A program made the translations under genes and the position numbers. The notes below the pieces were generated by a model. The model did no database searches. It worked only from the letters and a program-made list of their open reading frames with translations, and had not been told where the DNA came from. A stretch of DNA of 64,000 nt from Candidatus Nitricoxidivorans perseverans (GTDB lineage: Bacteria; Pseudomonadota; Gammaproteobacteria; Burkholderiales; Rhodocyclaceae): contig CP107246.1 of assembly GCA_030246985.1 (NCBI GenBank), positions 994,282 through 1,058,281 on the forward strand. The letters are read 5' to 3'. Shown here piece by piece: positions 16,564 to 29,215 of the stretch (its first letter is position 1; each line of letters begins with the position of its first letter).

Positions 16564-17210
16564 TCGTCGAGGACGACCGGCTGCTCGGCGAGGGCATCCT
16601 CGCCGGCCTGCGCCAGGCCGGCTTTTCAGCCGACTGGGTGCGGGACGGCCAGGCCGGCCTCGCGGCCCTGCGCGCCGAACCCTTCTCGGCCGTCGTGCTC
16701 GACCTCGGCCTGCCGCGCCTGTCCGGCCTCGACGTGCTGCGGCGGCTGCGCGCCGAGCGCGCGCCGATCCCCGTGCTGATCCTCACCGCCCGCGACACCT
16801 CGCGGGACATCATCGCCGGGCTCGACGCCGGCGGCGACGACTACATGGTCAAGCCCTTCGACCTGGGCGAACTCGCGGCGCGCCTGCGCGCGCTGATCCG
16901 CCGCTCGGCCGGCGGCGCGGCGCCCGTCCTCGAACAGGATGGTCTGCGCCTCGACCCCGCCGGGCGCTGCGCGACCTGGCAGGGACGGCCCGTCGAACTT
17001 TCCCCGCGCGAGTTCGACCTGCTGCACGAACTGCTGCTGGGCGCCGGCCGCGTGCTCACCCGCGCCCAGCTTGAAGCCAAGCTCTATCCCTGGGGCGAGG
17101 AAGTCGAATCGAACGCGGTCGAGGTGCATGTGCATCACCTCCGGAAGAAGCTCGCGCCGGAACTCATCCGCACCGTGCGCGGCGTCGGCTACATGATCCC
17201 GAAGCCATGA
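16551..17210 (+). CDS. OmpR-family response regulator (QseB-like)
   Basis: A 219-residue two-component regulator. The receiver domain has the acidic pair D8/D9, the phosphorylated D51 (VVLDLGLPRLSG) and the conserved Lys in MVKPFDLGEL. The C-terminal winged helix includes LSPREFDLLHELL and a terminal TVRGVGYM. It should bind DNA after phosphorylation by the kinase encoded next, with which it shares ATGA. The likely target is the box at 15111-15127. Confidence 0.93.
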   Translation: MRILIVEDDRLLGEGILAGLRQAGFSADWVRDGQAGLAALRAEPFSAVVLDLGLPRLSGLDVLRRLRAERAPIPVLILTARDTSRDIIAGLDAGGDDYMVKPFDLGELAARLRALIRRSAGGAAPVLEQDGLRLDPAGRCATWQGRPVELSPREFDLLHELLLGAGRVLTRAQLEAKLYPWGEEVESNAVEVHVHHLRKKLAPELIRTVRGVGYMIPKP

Positions 17211-18532
17211 ACAGCCTGCGACTGCGGCTCATCGCCGGCGTCCTCGCCCTGGTTGCGGCGATCTGGCTGGCCGTGGCGCTGGCCGCCTGGTTCGAGACCC
17301 GCCACGAAACCGAGGAAATCCTCGACGCCCATCTCGCCCAAGCCGCGGCGCTGCTTTCCGCCTTTGTCGGCGCGGAGGACGATGGGGCCGACGATCTCGA
17401 CGAGCACCTCCCCGCGCACCGCTACCTGCGCAAGGTGACGTTCCAGGTCTGGGAGAAAGGCGACAAGCTGCGCGTCCATTCCGCCAACGCGCCCGATCAT
17501 CGCCTCGCTCCGGCCGACCACGGTTTCGCCGAAAGCGAGTTCGACGGCCGCCGCTGGCGCGTCTACAGCGTCTGGAACGGCGATTACCTGGTCCAGGTCG
17601 GCGAGACGCGCGAGGCGCGCGACGACATCTCGCGCGAGCTGGCCGGCCATCTGCTGGCGCCGCTGGTCATCGCGCTGCCGCTGCTGGCGCTGGCGCTGGC
17701 GCTGCTGATCGGCCGCGGCCTGCGCCCCCTGTCCCGCCTTGCCGACGACATCGGCCGCCGCGACGCCCGCCGCCTCGATCCGATCGACGCCATCGGCGCG
17801 CCGCGCGAACTGAAACCGGTGCTCGACCGCCTCAACCAGCTCTTCGCACGCCTCGGCGATTCGCTGGAACAGGAGCGCCGATTCACGGCGGACGCCGCGC
17901 ACGAGCTTCGCACCCCGCTCGCCGCGATGCGCACCCACGCGCAGGTCGCCCTGGGCGCTCGCGACCCCGCCGAGCGCGAGACCGCGCTGGCCCGCGTGAT
18001 CGAGGCCACCGACCGCGCCACGCACCTCGTCGCGCAGTTGCTGACGCTGGCGCGCCTGGACGCCTCCGCGCTGGCGGGACGGTTCGCGCCGTGCAGCCTG
18101 CGCGCCCTGGCCGCCGACACCCTCGCGCAACTGGCCCCCGCCGCCATCGCCCGCGACATCGCGCTGTCGCTGACCGACGGCTCGGACGCCGAAGTGCGCG
18201 GCGAGCCCACGCTGCTCGCCGCGGCGCTCTCCAACCTCGTCGACAACGCCGTGCGCTACAGCCCCCCTGGAGCCGGCGTTCTCGTGGCGGCGGGCGCCGA
18301 CGCGCAGGGCCGGGCCTTCGTCGAAGTGGCCGACGCCGGGCCGGGCATCGCGCCCGAAGAACGCGCCCGCGTGCTCGACCGCTTCTACCGCGTCGCCGGC
18401 AGCGGGGAATCCGGATCGGGCCTGGGGCTGTCCATCGTCGCGAAGATCGCCGAACTGCACGGCGCCCGCCTGGAACTCTCCGACGGCCCCGGCGGCAAGG
18501 GGCTGTGCGCGCGCGTGACGTTTAACGGATAG
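17207..18532 (+). CDS. Sensor histidine kinase (QseC-like)
   Basis: A 441-residue inner-membrane sensor kinase. Two membrane helices (about 5-27 and 147-169) flank a periplasmic domain of about 120 residues. HAMP follows, then the H-box [20 protein letters not shown]-box LVDNAVRYS and the ATP lid GPGIAPEE and GSGLGLSI. The QseC family is the nearest. Its position in the SHP operon suggests that it senses a redox or small-molecule cue that this cytochrome chain handles; the ligand is unknown. Confidence 0.92.
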   Translation: MNSLRLRLIAGVLALVAAIWLAVALAAWFETRHETEEILDAHLAQAAALLSAFVGAEDDGADDLDEHLPAHRYLRKVTFQVWEKGDKLRVHSANAPDHRLAPADHGFAESEFDGRRWRVYSVWNGDYLVQVGETREARDDISRELAGHLLAPLVIALPLLALALALLIGRGLRPLSRLADDIGRRDARRLDPIDAIGAPRELKPVLDRLNQLFARLGDSLEQERRFTADAAHELRTPLAAMRTHAQVALGARDPAERETALARVIEATDRATHLVAQLLTLARLDASALAGRFAPCSLRALAADTLAQLAPAAIARDIALSLTDGSDAEVRGEPTLLAAALSNLVDNAVRYSPPGAGVLVAAGADAQGRAFVEVADAGPGIAPEERARVLDRFYRVAGSGESGSGLGLSIVAKIAELHGARLELSDGPGGKGLCARVTFNG

Positions 18533-18543
18533 GATGCGGGCCC

Positions 18544-20529
<1,986 letters not shown>

Positions 20530-20553
<24 letters not shown>

Positions 20554-20622
20554 CGGCGCCGACTCGAAATCGGATGGTTCGCGAAAGCGGGCACGTGGGT
20601 TCGAATCCCACCCTCTCCGCCA
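20530..20622 (+). tRNA. tRNA-Ser, anticodon CGA
   Basis: The acceptor stem GGAGAGG pairs with CCTCTCC, followed by discriminator G and an encoded CCA (20620-20622). A D-arm, the anticodon CGA (20565-20567) in a 7-base loop, a long variable arm as required for serine tRNAs, and a TTCGAAT T-loop are all visible. The tRNA reads UCG codons. Its first 24 bases are also the last codons of ygiQ. The length of 93 including CCA is normal for the class. Confidence 0.95.
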
Positions 20623-20675
20623 GTCATTTGCCCTCGATCATCCTGTCAGGGCCGTCCTCCATGGGAGAAGCGCCC

Positions 20676-23308
<2,633 letters not shown>

Positions 23309-24619
23309 CTATTTGTTCTTCGCTTTTCGGTCGAGCTCCCGCAGGTGCGCGAGCTTCTCGGCGATCTTCTGTTCGAGGCCGCGCGGCGTCGGCTTGTACC
23401 ACCCGACCCTCGGCATGCCCTCGGGAAGGTAGCTCTCGCCCGCCGCGTAGGCCTCCGGCTCGTCGTGGGCATAACGGTATTCGGCGCCGAAGCCCATCTC
23501 CTTCATCAGCTTCGTCGGCGCATTGCGCAGATGCTCCGGCACCGGCCTCGACTTGTCCTGGCTCACGAAGCGGCGCGCCGAATTATAAGCGACGTAAACG
23601 GCGTTCGACTTTGGCGCCACGGCCATGTAGAGCACGGCCTCGGCCAGGGCCAGCTCGCCCTCCGGCGAACCGATCCGCTCGTAGGTTTCCCAGGCGTCGA
23701 GCGCGATGCGCAACGCGCGCGGATCGGCCAGGCCGATGTCCTCCGTCGCCATGCGGATGATGCGCCGCGCGAGATAGAGCGGATCGGCGCCGCCGTCGAG
23801 CATGCGCACGAACCAGTAGAGCGAGGCGTCCGGATTCGAGCCGCGCACGGACTTGTGCAGCGCCGAGATCTGATCGTAGAAAGCGTCGCCGCCCTTGTCG
23901 AAGCGGCGCAGATCGCTGGCCAGCGTCGATTCCAGGAAGGCGGCGTCGACCGTCGACGCCCCCGTCGCCGATGCGGCGGTCTTCAGCGTCTCCAGCACGT
24001 TGAGCAGCCGCCGCGCATCGCCGTCGGCGTGGCCCACGATGCGCGCCAACGCCTCGGCGTCGAATTCCAGATCGGGGAACGCCTGCGCCCTCGCCCGCTC
24101 GAACAGCAGCCCCAGCTCCGCTTCCGACAGGCTCTTGAGCACATAGACCGAGGCGCGGGAGAGCAGCGCCGAGTTCACCTCGAAAGAGGGATTCTCGGTC
24201 GTGGCGCCGATGAAGGTGAGCAGGCCGCGCTCGACGTAGGGCAGGAAGGCGTCCTGCTGCGCCTTGTTGAAGCGGTGCACCTCGTCGACGAACAGGATCG
24301 TCCGCCGGCCCGACTGGGCCAGGGTGAGTTCGGCCCGCTCGACGGCGGCGCGGATGTCCTTGACGCCGGAGAACACCGCCGACAGCGCGATGAACTCGGC
24401 GTCGAAGCCGTCCGCCATCAAGCGTGCCAGCGTCGTCTTGCCGACGCCCGGCGGCCCCCATAGGATCATCGAATGCGGCGTGCCCGACTCGAAGGCCAGC
24501 CGCAGCGGCTTGCCCGGCCCGATCAAGTGCGCCTGCCCGATCACATCGTCGAGGGTTTTCGGCCGCAGCGTCTCGGCCAGCGGCGCGTGAAGCGGGGCGC
24601 CCCCGAAAAGATCGCTCAT
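23309..24619 (-). CDS. rarA: Replication-associated recombination protein A
   Basis: A 436-residue AAA+ ATPase of the RarA/MgsA/WRNIP1 family, active at stalled replication forks. It opens with [19 protein letters not shown], then Walker [10 protein letters not shown], Walker [17 protein letters not shown], the TTENPSFEV sensor region and a C-terminal tetramerisation domain ([23 protein letters not shown] is within it, only its ends being diagnostic). The ATG at 24617-24619 overlaps the stop of the upstream integron integrase as ATGA, so the two may be translationally coupled. In relatives lolA usually sits upstream. Confidence 0.95.
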   Translation of the reverse strand: MSDLFGGAPLHAPLAETLRPKTLDDVIGQAHLIGPGKPLRLAFESGTPHSMILWGPPGVGKTTLARLMADGFDAEFIALSAVFSGVKDIRAAVERAELTLAQSGRRTILFVDEVHRFNKAQQDAFLPYVERGLLTFIGATTENPSFEVNSALLSRASVYVLKSLSEAELGLLFERARAQAFPDLEFDAEALARIVGHADGDARRLLNVLETLKTAASATGASTVDAAFLESTLASDLRRFDKGGDAFYDQISALHKSVRGSNPDASLYWFVRMLDGGADPLYLARRIIRMATEDIGLADPRALRIALDAWETYERIGSPEGELALAEAVLYMAVAPKSNAVYVAYNSARRFVSQDKSRPVPEHLRNAPTKLMKEMGFGAEYRYAHDEPEAYAAGESYLPEGMPRVGWYKPTPRGLEQKIAEKLAHLRELDRKAKNK

Positions 24620-25614
24620 GGACGATCCAGCGGGCTGACCACGCCGCGCCCGCCGCGGTTCAGCACATGCGTGTAGATCATGGTGGTCCTGACGTCCGCA
24701 TGACCGAGGAGCTCCTGCACCGTCCGGATATCGTAGCCCGACTCCAGCAAATGCGTGGCGAAGGAATGGCGAAGGGAATGCGGCGTGGCCGGCTTGACCA
24801 GCCCGGCATCGCGCACCGCCTGCTTCATGGCCCGCTGGAACGCCTGATCCTGGACATGATGACGGCGCGTCGCGCCGCCATGGGGATCGACCGCCAGCGC
24901 CGCCGAGGGAAACACATACTGCCACCCCCACTCCCGCCCCGCGCCCGGATACTTCCGCTCCAGCGCATAGGGCAGGAACACCGGCCCGACGCCGTCGGCG
25001 ACATCCCGCTCATGCAGGGCGCGCACCCGCTCCAGATGCTCCCGCAACGGCGCCGCCGTCGCCCCCGGCAGCATCGTCACCCGATCCTTGAAACCCTTGC
25101 CGTCGCGCACCAGCAATTCGCCGCGCGCGAAATCGACATCCTTCACCCGTAGCCGCAGGCATTCCATGATCCGCAGCCCGGCGCCGTACAGCAGGCTGCC
25201 GATCAGCCAATGCGTGCCCGACAAACGGGCCAGCACCGCCTGCGCTTCCTCGCGCGTCAAGACCACCGGCAGGCGCTTGGGCGCCTTGGCCCGCTCGACG
25301 CCCTCCAGCCACGGCAACTCGGTTTCCAGCACCTCGCGATACAGGAACAGGATGGCGCTCTTGGCCTGATTCTGCGTCGCCGCCGCCACCTTGCCGACGA
25401 CCGCCAGATGCGTCAGGAACGCCTCGACCTCGGCCGCGCCCATATCGGCGGGATGGCGCTTGCCATGGTGCAGAATAAATCGTTTAATCCAGTCCAGATA
25501 CGCCTGCTCCGTCCGCAAACTGTAGTGCTTGAGACGAATCTTGTCCCGCACGCGGTCCAGCAACCTGGGCGCCGTGCGGGCATCCACCGGAGAAACACCC
25601 CGTATCGCCGCCAT
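24616..25614 (-). CDS. intI: Integron integrase
   Basis: A 332-residue tyrosine recombinase. Catalytic residues are R148 ([13 protein letters not shown]), H279 and R282 ([12 protein letters not shown]), H305 (LLGHADV) and Y314 (MIYTH). The extra segment at about 217-237 ([17 protein letters not shown]) is the integron-specific patch that separates IntI from XerC/D. It inserts and excises gene cassettes at attI and attC. It points away from the cassette array, the normal arrangement. Length and motifs look intact. Its stop overlaps the rarA start. Confidence 0.94.
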   Translation of the reverse strand: MAAIRGVSPVDARTAPRLLDRVRDKIRLKHYSLRTEQAYLDWIKRFILHHGKRHPADMGAAEVEAFLTHLAVVGKVAAATQNQAKSAILFLYREVLETELPWLEGVERAKAPKRLPVVLTREEAQAVLARLSGTHWLIGSLLYGAGLRIMECLRLRVKDVDFARGELLVRDGKGFKDRVTMLPGATAAPLREHLERVRALHERDVADGVGPVFLPYALERKYPGAGREWGWQYVFPSAALAVDPHGGATRRHHVQDQAFQRAMKQAVRDAGLVKPATPHSLRHSFATHLLESGYDIRTVQELLGHADVRTTMIYTHVLNRGGRGVVSPLDRP

Positions 25615-25731
25615 TCTCGAGCCCCACTAAAATGAGACAAGCCATTGAACTAACATGATACTCTATTTTTATGTTGCCTATAGAGCGGATTATTTCCCAT
25701 CAATTAGGCGCCACACTTAGATCGTTAGCGG
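25615..25731 (+). repeat. attI-like region and first cassette junction
   Basis: This AT-rich stretch separates intI from the first cassette. The cassette junction is set at GTTAGCGG (25724-25731), because the first attC begins with the exact reverse complement CCGCTAAC (26081-26088). The exact attI limits and integrase sites cannot be defined by eye. The intI and cassette promoters may also lie here. Confidence 0.5.
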
Positions 25732-25734
25732 TCA

Positions 25735-26064
25735 TCAATCTCCGATCCTCGGCCCGTTGTATGGAAACAGCCTTTGCCATTCTTCCAGCGCCAGCATCCC
25801 GGTATCCCACCACCTGCTCACCGCTGCCGTGTCCTTGGTGTCGAGCAGCAGGCATTCCAATTCGAGCGCCAGCCGATGCCCCGCAGCAATCCGGTCTTGG
25901 TTCTTCTCAATCTCCCGCGCCGCAGCGTGTTCGCGCTCCGTCTTGGGGATGGTTGAGTCCCGCAGTTCGTCAATCAGTTGTTCGTGTGGGCGTGCGGCCT
26001 TCGGCTTCCAACTCTCGGGGCGGCATTCGTCGCACACTTGCCAGTGCTCGCAATTGCATGTCAT
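25735..26064 (-). CDS. Hypothetical protein in a reverse-oriented cassette
   Basis: A 109-residue protein with no recognised function. It begins MTCNCEHWQVCDECRPE (four Cys in 12 residues, possibly a metal knuckle), followed by a charged helical middle and WWDTGMLALEEWQRLF. GGAG precedes the ATG at 26062-26064. It runs against the array direction, unlike most cassette genes, and would need its own promoter. Its stop is 4 bases inside the cassette. Proteins of this kind occur in phages and plasmids, which is only an impression. Confidence 0.65.
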   Translation of the reverse strand: MTCNCEHWQVCDECRPESWKPKAARPHEQLIDELRDSTIPKTEREHAAAREIEKNQDRIAAGHRLALELECLLLDTKDTAAVSRWWDTGMLALEEWQRLFPYNGPRIGD

Positions 26065-26080
26065 CGTTATCTCCAAAAAA

Positions 26081-26147
26081 CCGCTAACCCGGCAGTCCAC
26101 ACGGACTCGCCGATAATGCCGGCGAGCCGGTGACTTTTGCGTTATGC
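26081..26147 (+). repeat. attC site of cassette 1
   Basis: Starts with CCGCTAAC, matching the cassette's own GTTAGCGG start, and ends at the next junction GTTATGC (26141-26147). A central imperfect hairpin (CTCGCCG against CGGCGAG) lies between. At 67 bases it is a normal short attC. Confidence 0.75.
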
Positions 26148-26173
26148 GGCATTACTCCCGAGCGCTGTAACAA

Positions 26174-26725
26174 ATGGCTGAGCTAATCGAAGTAGAGACA
26201 GAACGCCTTCGCTTACGTCAGTGGAAGCTCGCTGACCGCGAGCCGTTTGCCGCGCTGAACGCGGACCAACGGGTCATGGAGTTCTTTCCGTCCCCGCTCA
26301 CCCGTGCTGAAAGTGACGCAATGGCCGACCGTTGCCAGTTGCTCATCGAAGAACGGGGTTGGGGTTTCTGGGCTGCCGAGTGTAAGGCCTCTCATGAGTT
26401 CGTCGGCTTTGTCGGCCTGCATATTCCGTCTGCTGAACTGCCGTTTTCCCCATGCGTCGAGGTCGGGTGGCGCCTTGCGTTTCAGCACTGGGGCAAAGGG
26501 TTCGCGTCCGAGGCTGCAAGGGAAGCTCTTCGCGTTGGCTTTCATCTGCTCGGGCTGAGAGAAATTGTCTCCTTCACGGCAGTTGGCAATCTCAGGTCTC
26601 GCGCCGTGATGGAACGTCTCGGCATGCGCGAGACTGGAACGTTTGAGCATCCTCAAGTCCCAGAAGGGCTTGGTCTTCGGCTGCACTGCTTATATCGTCT
26701 CGTCCATGAAACCCATGCCGCATAA
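26174..26725 (+). CDS. GNAT-family N-acetyltransferase (integron cassette)
   Basis: A 183-residue acetyltransferase of the RimJ/RimL type. It opens ETERLRLRQWKLADREPF; the acetyl-CoA pyrophosphate loop lies in HWGKGFASEAAREAL, and SRAVMERLGMRETG is the closing motif. It transfers acetyl from acetyl-CoA to an unknown amine: a protein N-terminus, a small molecule or an antibiotic. It fills cassette 2 in the forward direction, and its TAA stop lies inside the attC. No clear ribosome site is seen. Confidence 0.85.
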   Translation: MAELIEVETERLRLRQWKLADREPFAALNADQRVMEFFPSPLTRAESDAMADRCQLLIEERGWGFWAAECKASHEFVGFVGLHIPSAELPFSPCVEVGWRLAFQHWGKGFASEAAREALRVGFHLLGLREIVSFTAVGNLRSRAVMERLGMRETGTFEHPQVPEGLGLRLHCLYRLVHETHAA

Positions 26726-26785
26726 CCCTGCGTTCGAGGCGACCTGCGCGAAAAGCCGCGCAGGCGCCTCAACTCCACGTTAGCC
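26718..26785 (+). repeat. attC site of cassette 2
   Basis: Starts CCGCATAAC, the exact reverse complement of the first nine bases of the same cassette (26141-26149), and ends with GTTAGCC (26779-26785). The centre is a near-perfect 14-bp hairpin whose left arm has one extra A, the extrahelical base expected in folded attC strands. This is the best-preserved attC here. Confidence 0.88.
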
Positions 26786-26803
26786 CTTTCAACAGGAGGC
26801 CAG

Positions 26804-27466
26804 ATGGCAGTCGAAGACGCAGTCAAGAAACGAATCGAGGAGTTGCTAAGTGAAACTGACTGGCTCACCCGAAGTGACGACGATGGTGCCGCCATTAGCG
26901 ATCAACAACGCCATGAGTGTTCTGCTTGGCTGGCGTCAGCCCAACACATCATCCATCTAATTTGCGCTGAGATAAAAACTCCATACCTTGCGCGTGCGAA
27001 CAGCATCGCCGAGAAGGATCATGGTTGGCTTATCAATCTGGGCGTCGGCGAGATGGCGGCTCTCCTAAGAACTCTACTTGCAGATGCCAACGCCGGATTG
27101 CTTTCTTCGGTTGCAGATCGCGCTCGTGCCGAAACCTTTGATGACTTTCTCGACCATGCTGACCAGTACCTCGCAGATCAAAGGAAAAACGAATCTGGCG
27201 TAATCGCTGGCGTTATTTTTGAAGACACACTCCGCCGCATTTGCCGCAGATTGGGAATCACCGAGAAGGGGGTTAAGCTCGACGCATTGATCTCGGAGCT
27301 ATCTAGTCGCGGTGAGCTTTCGGCCGTCAAAGCGAAACGTGCCCGCGTGGCGGCTCACGTCAGAACAAAGGCGAGTCATGCGCAGTGGGACGAATTTGGA
27401 TCCTCGGATGTTCAGGCCACAATCGAATTCACCCGTGAGCTAGTCAGCTCTAAGCTAGATGGTTAG
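26804..27466 (+). CDS. Hypothetical HEPN-like protein (integron cassette)
   Basis: A 220-residue, mostly helical protein without a firm family. The C-terminal half (VIFEDTLRRICRRLGI, LISELSSRGELSAVKAKR, then AHVRTKASHAQWDEF) resembles the HEPN/DUF4145-like pattern often found in defence and toxin-antitoxin proteins; whether a catalytic R-x4-6-H is present is uncertain (R-TKAS-H would fit). An AGGAGG ribosome site precedes the ATG. It fills cassette 3, and its TAG stop falls in the attC. Function is unproven. Confidence 0.7.
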   Translation: MAVEDAVKKRIEELLSETDWLTRSDDDGAAISDQQRHECSAWLASAQHIIHLICAEIKTPYLARANSIAEKDHGWLINLGVGEMAALLRTLLADANAGLLSSVADRARAETFDDFLDHADQYLADQRKNESGVIAGVIFEDTLRRICRRLGITEKGVKLDALISELSSRGELSAVKAKRARVAAHVRTKASHAQWDEFGSSDVQATIEFTRELVSSKLDG

Positions 27467-27545
27467 GGCTAACCCGGCGGTCGACCCCGCTCCCTCCGGT
27501 CGCTGGACGCTGCGCGATAAAGCCGCGCAGCGCCGGTCACCTCTA
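27465..27545 (+). repeat. attC site of cassette 3, right end lost
   Basis: Starts AGGGCTAAC, the exact reverse complement of the start of cassette 3 (26779-26787). A typical betaproteobacterial attC body follows, with CTGCGCG/CGCGCAG hairpin arms. The right end should close with GTTRRRY but instead breaks off into unrelated sequence near 27545. Much of its body recurs at 28688-28726. Confidence 0.7.
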
Positions 27546-27894
27546 CTACAAGGGCTTCCCCACAAAACGCAAGCGTCCTGGTTCTAGGTTTTCATGATTG
27601 CCTGTCCGGGTGGTTCGAGTGTTGCCTGCCTGAGTTGTCAGAGAAGATGGCGGACTGCGAAACTACAACCGGTCATGTTGGGCTGATTGCCCGGACCCTG
27701 ATGAAAGACGCGCGCCGGGGCCTCAATCGTTAGTCGGGAATGGCTTCTTCCCCGTGAAGTGATCAGGCTCTCCCGGCGCGGGTCCAACCCGCTTCACATC
27801 AACGCTGGCAGCGCACCGTGATTCCTGGCCGCCGGCCGGCGGCCCGTTCGTTCCTTTCCGTGTACTTTCCCTATAGACGCCTTTGCCGGGCCGT
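27546..27894. other. Non-coding 3' flank of the IS110-family remnant
   Basis: About 350 bases between the broken attC and the transposase stop, with no convincing gene. It is probably the terminal non-coding part of the insertion element; IS110/IS1111 elements lack long terminal inverted repeats, so its exact end cannot be read. One stretch (TCAGAGAAGAT) recurs at 29619-29632, which may be chance. Confidence 0.4.
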
Positions 27895-28662
27895 TCAGGC
27901 GCCGGCGTGCGGCCGGAACTCCTCGCCGAACTTCAGCACCGCCCAAGCCAGCCGCGCGTTCTTGGCGGCGATGGCCACCACCGCCCGCCAATAGCCCCGC
28001 CGTTCGACCAGACTGCGCGCCCAGCGGCTGAAACGGTCCTGCTTGTCGCCCAGGCCACTGAGGATGGCTCGCGCGCCCATGACCAGCAGGCTGCGCAGAT
28101 AGCGATCCCCCGCCTTGGTGATCCGCCCCAGCCGCGCCACCCCGCCGCTGCTGTATTGCCCGGGTGTCAGCCCGATCCAGGCCGCCACCTGGCGGCCGTT
28201 CTTGAAGTCGTGGCCGCCGCCCAGGCTGGCCAGCAGCGCACTGGCCGTGGTCGGGCCGATGCCGGGCAGCTCCATCAGGCGGCGGCTGCGGGCATCTTCC
28301 CGCGCCGCTTGGGCAATGGCCCGGTCGTACTCGGCGATGCGGGCGTCGAGCACGTCGGCGTGGGCCAGCAGGTCGCCGACGCACAGGTTGGCGTAGCCGG
28401 GCAAATCCTCCAGGTGCTCGCCGATCTGCCGCCGCAGGTTGGCGACCTTCTGCGGCAGGACAATGCCGAATTCCGAGATCAGGCCGCGCAGCCGGTTATA
28501 GACGGCGGTGCGTTCCTCGACGAAACCGTTGCGGGTGCGGTGCAGGCACAGGATGATCTGCTGGTGCTCTTCCTTGACCGGCACGAAGCGCATGTGCGGG
28601 CGCGTGACCGCCTCGCAGATCCCTTCGGTCGCTGGACGCTGCCCAAGCCGTGATCCCGCCAC
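27895..28662 (-). pseudogene. IS110/IS1111-family transposase, N-terminal catalytic part missing
   Basis: An open frame of 255 codons. From about residue 15 (ICEAVTRPHMRFVPVK) it reads as the later two thirds of an IS110-family DEDD transposase, including LMELPGIGPTTASALLA and AAWIGLTPGQYSSGG of the transposase_20 domain. The N-terminal DEDD catalytic domain (about 100 residues) is gone. In its place the frame reads through attC-derived bases at 28620-28662. It is thus a broken element fused in frame to attC DNA. IS1111 relatives are known to insert into attC sites. Confidence 0.85.
28620..28642 (+). repeat. attC fragment fused to the IS remnant
   Basis: These 23 bases (starting TCCCTTCGGTCGCTGG) are identical to 28688-28710 and nearly so to 27491-27513 in the two larger attC copies. 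They mark the junction where the transposase 5' end was lost. Confidence 0.75.
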
Positions 28663-28749
28663 GCTCGAACCCGGCGCTCAACCTCGCTCCCTTCGGTCGC
28701 TGGACGCTGCGCGATAAAGCCGCGCAGGCCGCTCAACTCCACGTTGATA
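28662..28749 (+). repeat. attC-like site right of the IS remnant
   Basis: About 88 bases closely similar to the attC of cassette 3, including a 40-base body (28688-28726) and a right arm ending CTCCACGTTGATA. The left box (CTCGAAC) and right box (GTTGATA) are both degenerate relative to RYYYAAC and GTTRRRY, so activity is doubtful. The rest to 28921 holds only the promoter of the next gene. Confidence 0.65.
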
Positions 28750-28886
28750 TGGTTTGACTTGTCAAGCAGGCACGACAAGGGCTTGCGTGCCCATGACACG
28801 GTGATTGACTGCCTGCCTGCGGGGAGGGAACGGGGGGGCCGGGATCGCCTGCTTGAGCGCGAACAGATGGGCGTCTTGAGTCAGTG

Positions 28887-28915
28887 GTGACAATAGGCAC
28901 ACAGCGGCGTAAGAT
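28887..28915 (+). promoter_or_regulatory. Promoter of the toxin-antitoxin cassette
   Basis: GTGACA (28887-28892), a 17-base spacer and TAAGAT (28910-28915) make a good sigma-70 promoter. The start of transcription should fall close to the toxin ATG at 28922, so the mRNA may be leaderless. Toxin-antitoxin cassettes usually bring their own promoter. Confidence 0.5.
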
Positions 28916-28921
28916 GGCTCC

Positions 28922-29215
28922 ATGAAACCATTTCGCTGGAACGCCGAGAAGAACGAATCGCTCACGACTGAGCGGTGTATTTCGTTTGAGAGCATCGTGG
29001 TCGCCATCGAGTCCGGTGGGCTATTGGATGTCTTGGCTCACCCGAATCAGGCGAAGTACCCCAAGCAGCGCATTCTTGTCGTCTCGTGCGACAACTACGC
29101 CTGCTTGGTGCCCTTCGTCGAAGAGGAAGACTACTTTTTCCTCAAGACTGTTATCCCGAGCCGCAAGGCTACTCGGGACTATTTGAATCAAGGTGAAGCA
29201 GATGCCGAAAATTGA
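28922..29215 (+). CDS. BrnT-like toxin
   Basis: A 97-residue protein. It opens FRWNAEKNESLTTERCISFE, like the BrnT pattern of a WD/N-xxKN start followed by ISFE, and continues with LVVSCDNYACLVPFVEEEDYFFLKTVIPSR, a beta-rich RNase-fold-like stretch. BrnT toxins are ribonucleases held in check by BrnA. The downstream gene overlaps it by 14 bases and looks like a DNA-binding antitoxin. Identification as BrnT-like is by overall pattern only. Confidence 0.7.
   Translation: MKPFRWNAEKNESLTTERCISFESIVVAIESGGLLDVLAHPNQAKYPKQRILVVSCDNYACLVPFVEEEDYFFLKTVIPSRKATRDYLNQGEADAEN

Noticed and set aside
27895-28662. An intact IS110 transposase
   Set aside because: The DEDD catalytic N-terminal third is missing and the first residues come from attC DNA, so it is called a pseudogene.
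28662-28749. A fully functional attC
   Set aside because: Both end boxes are degenerate, so it is reported only as attC-like.
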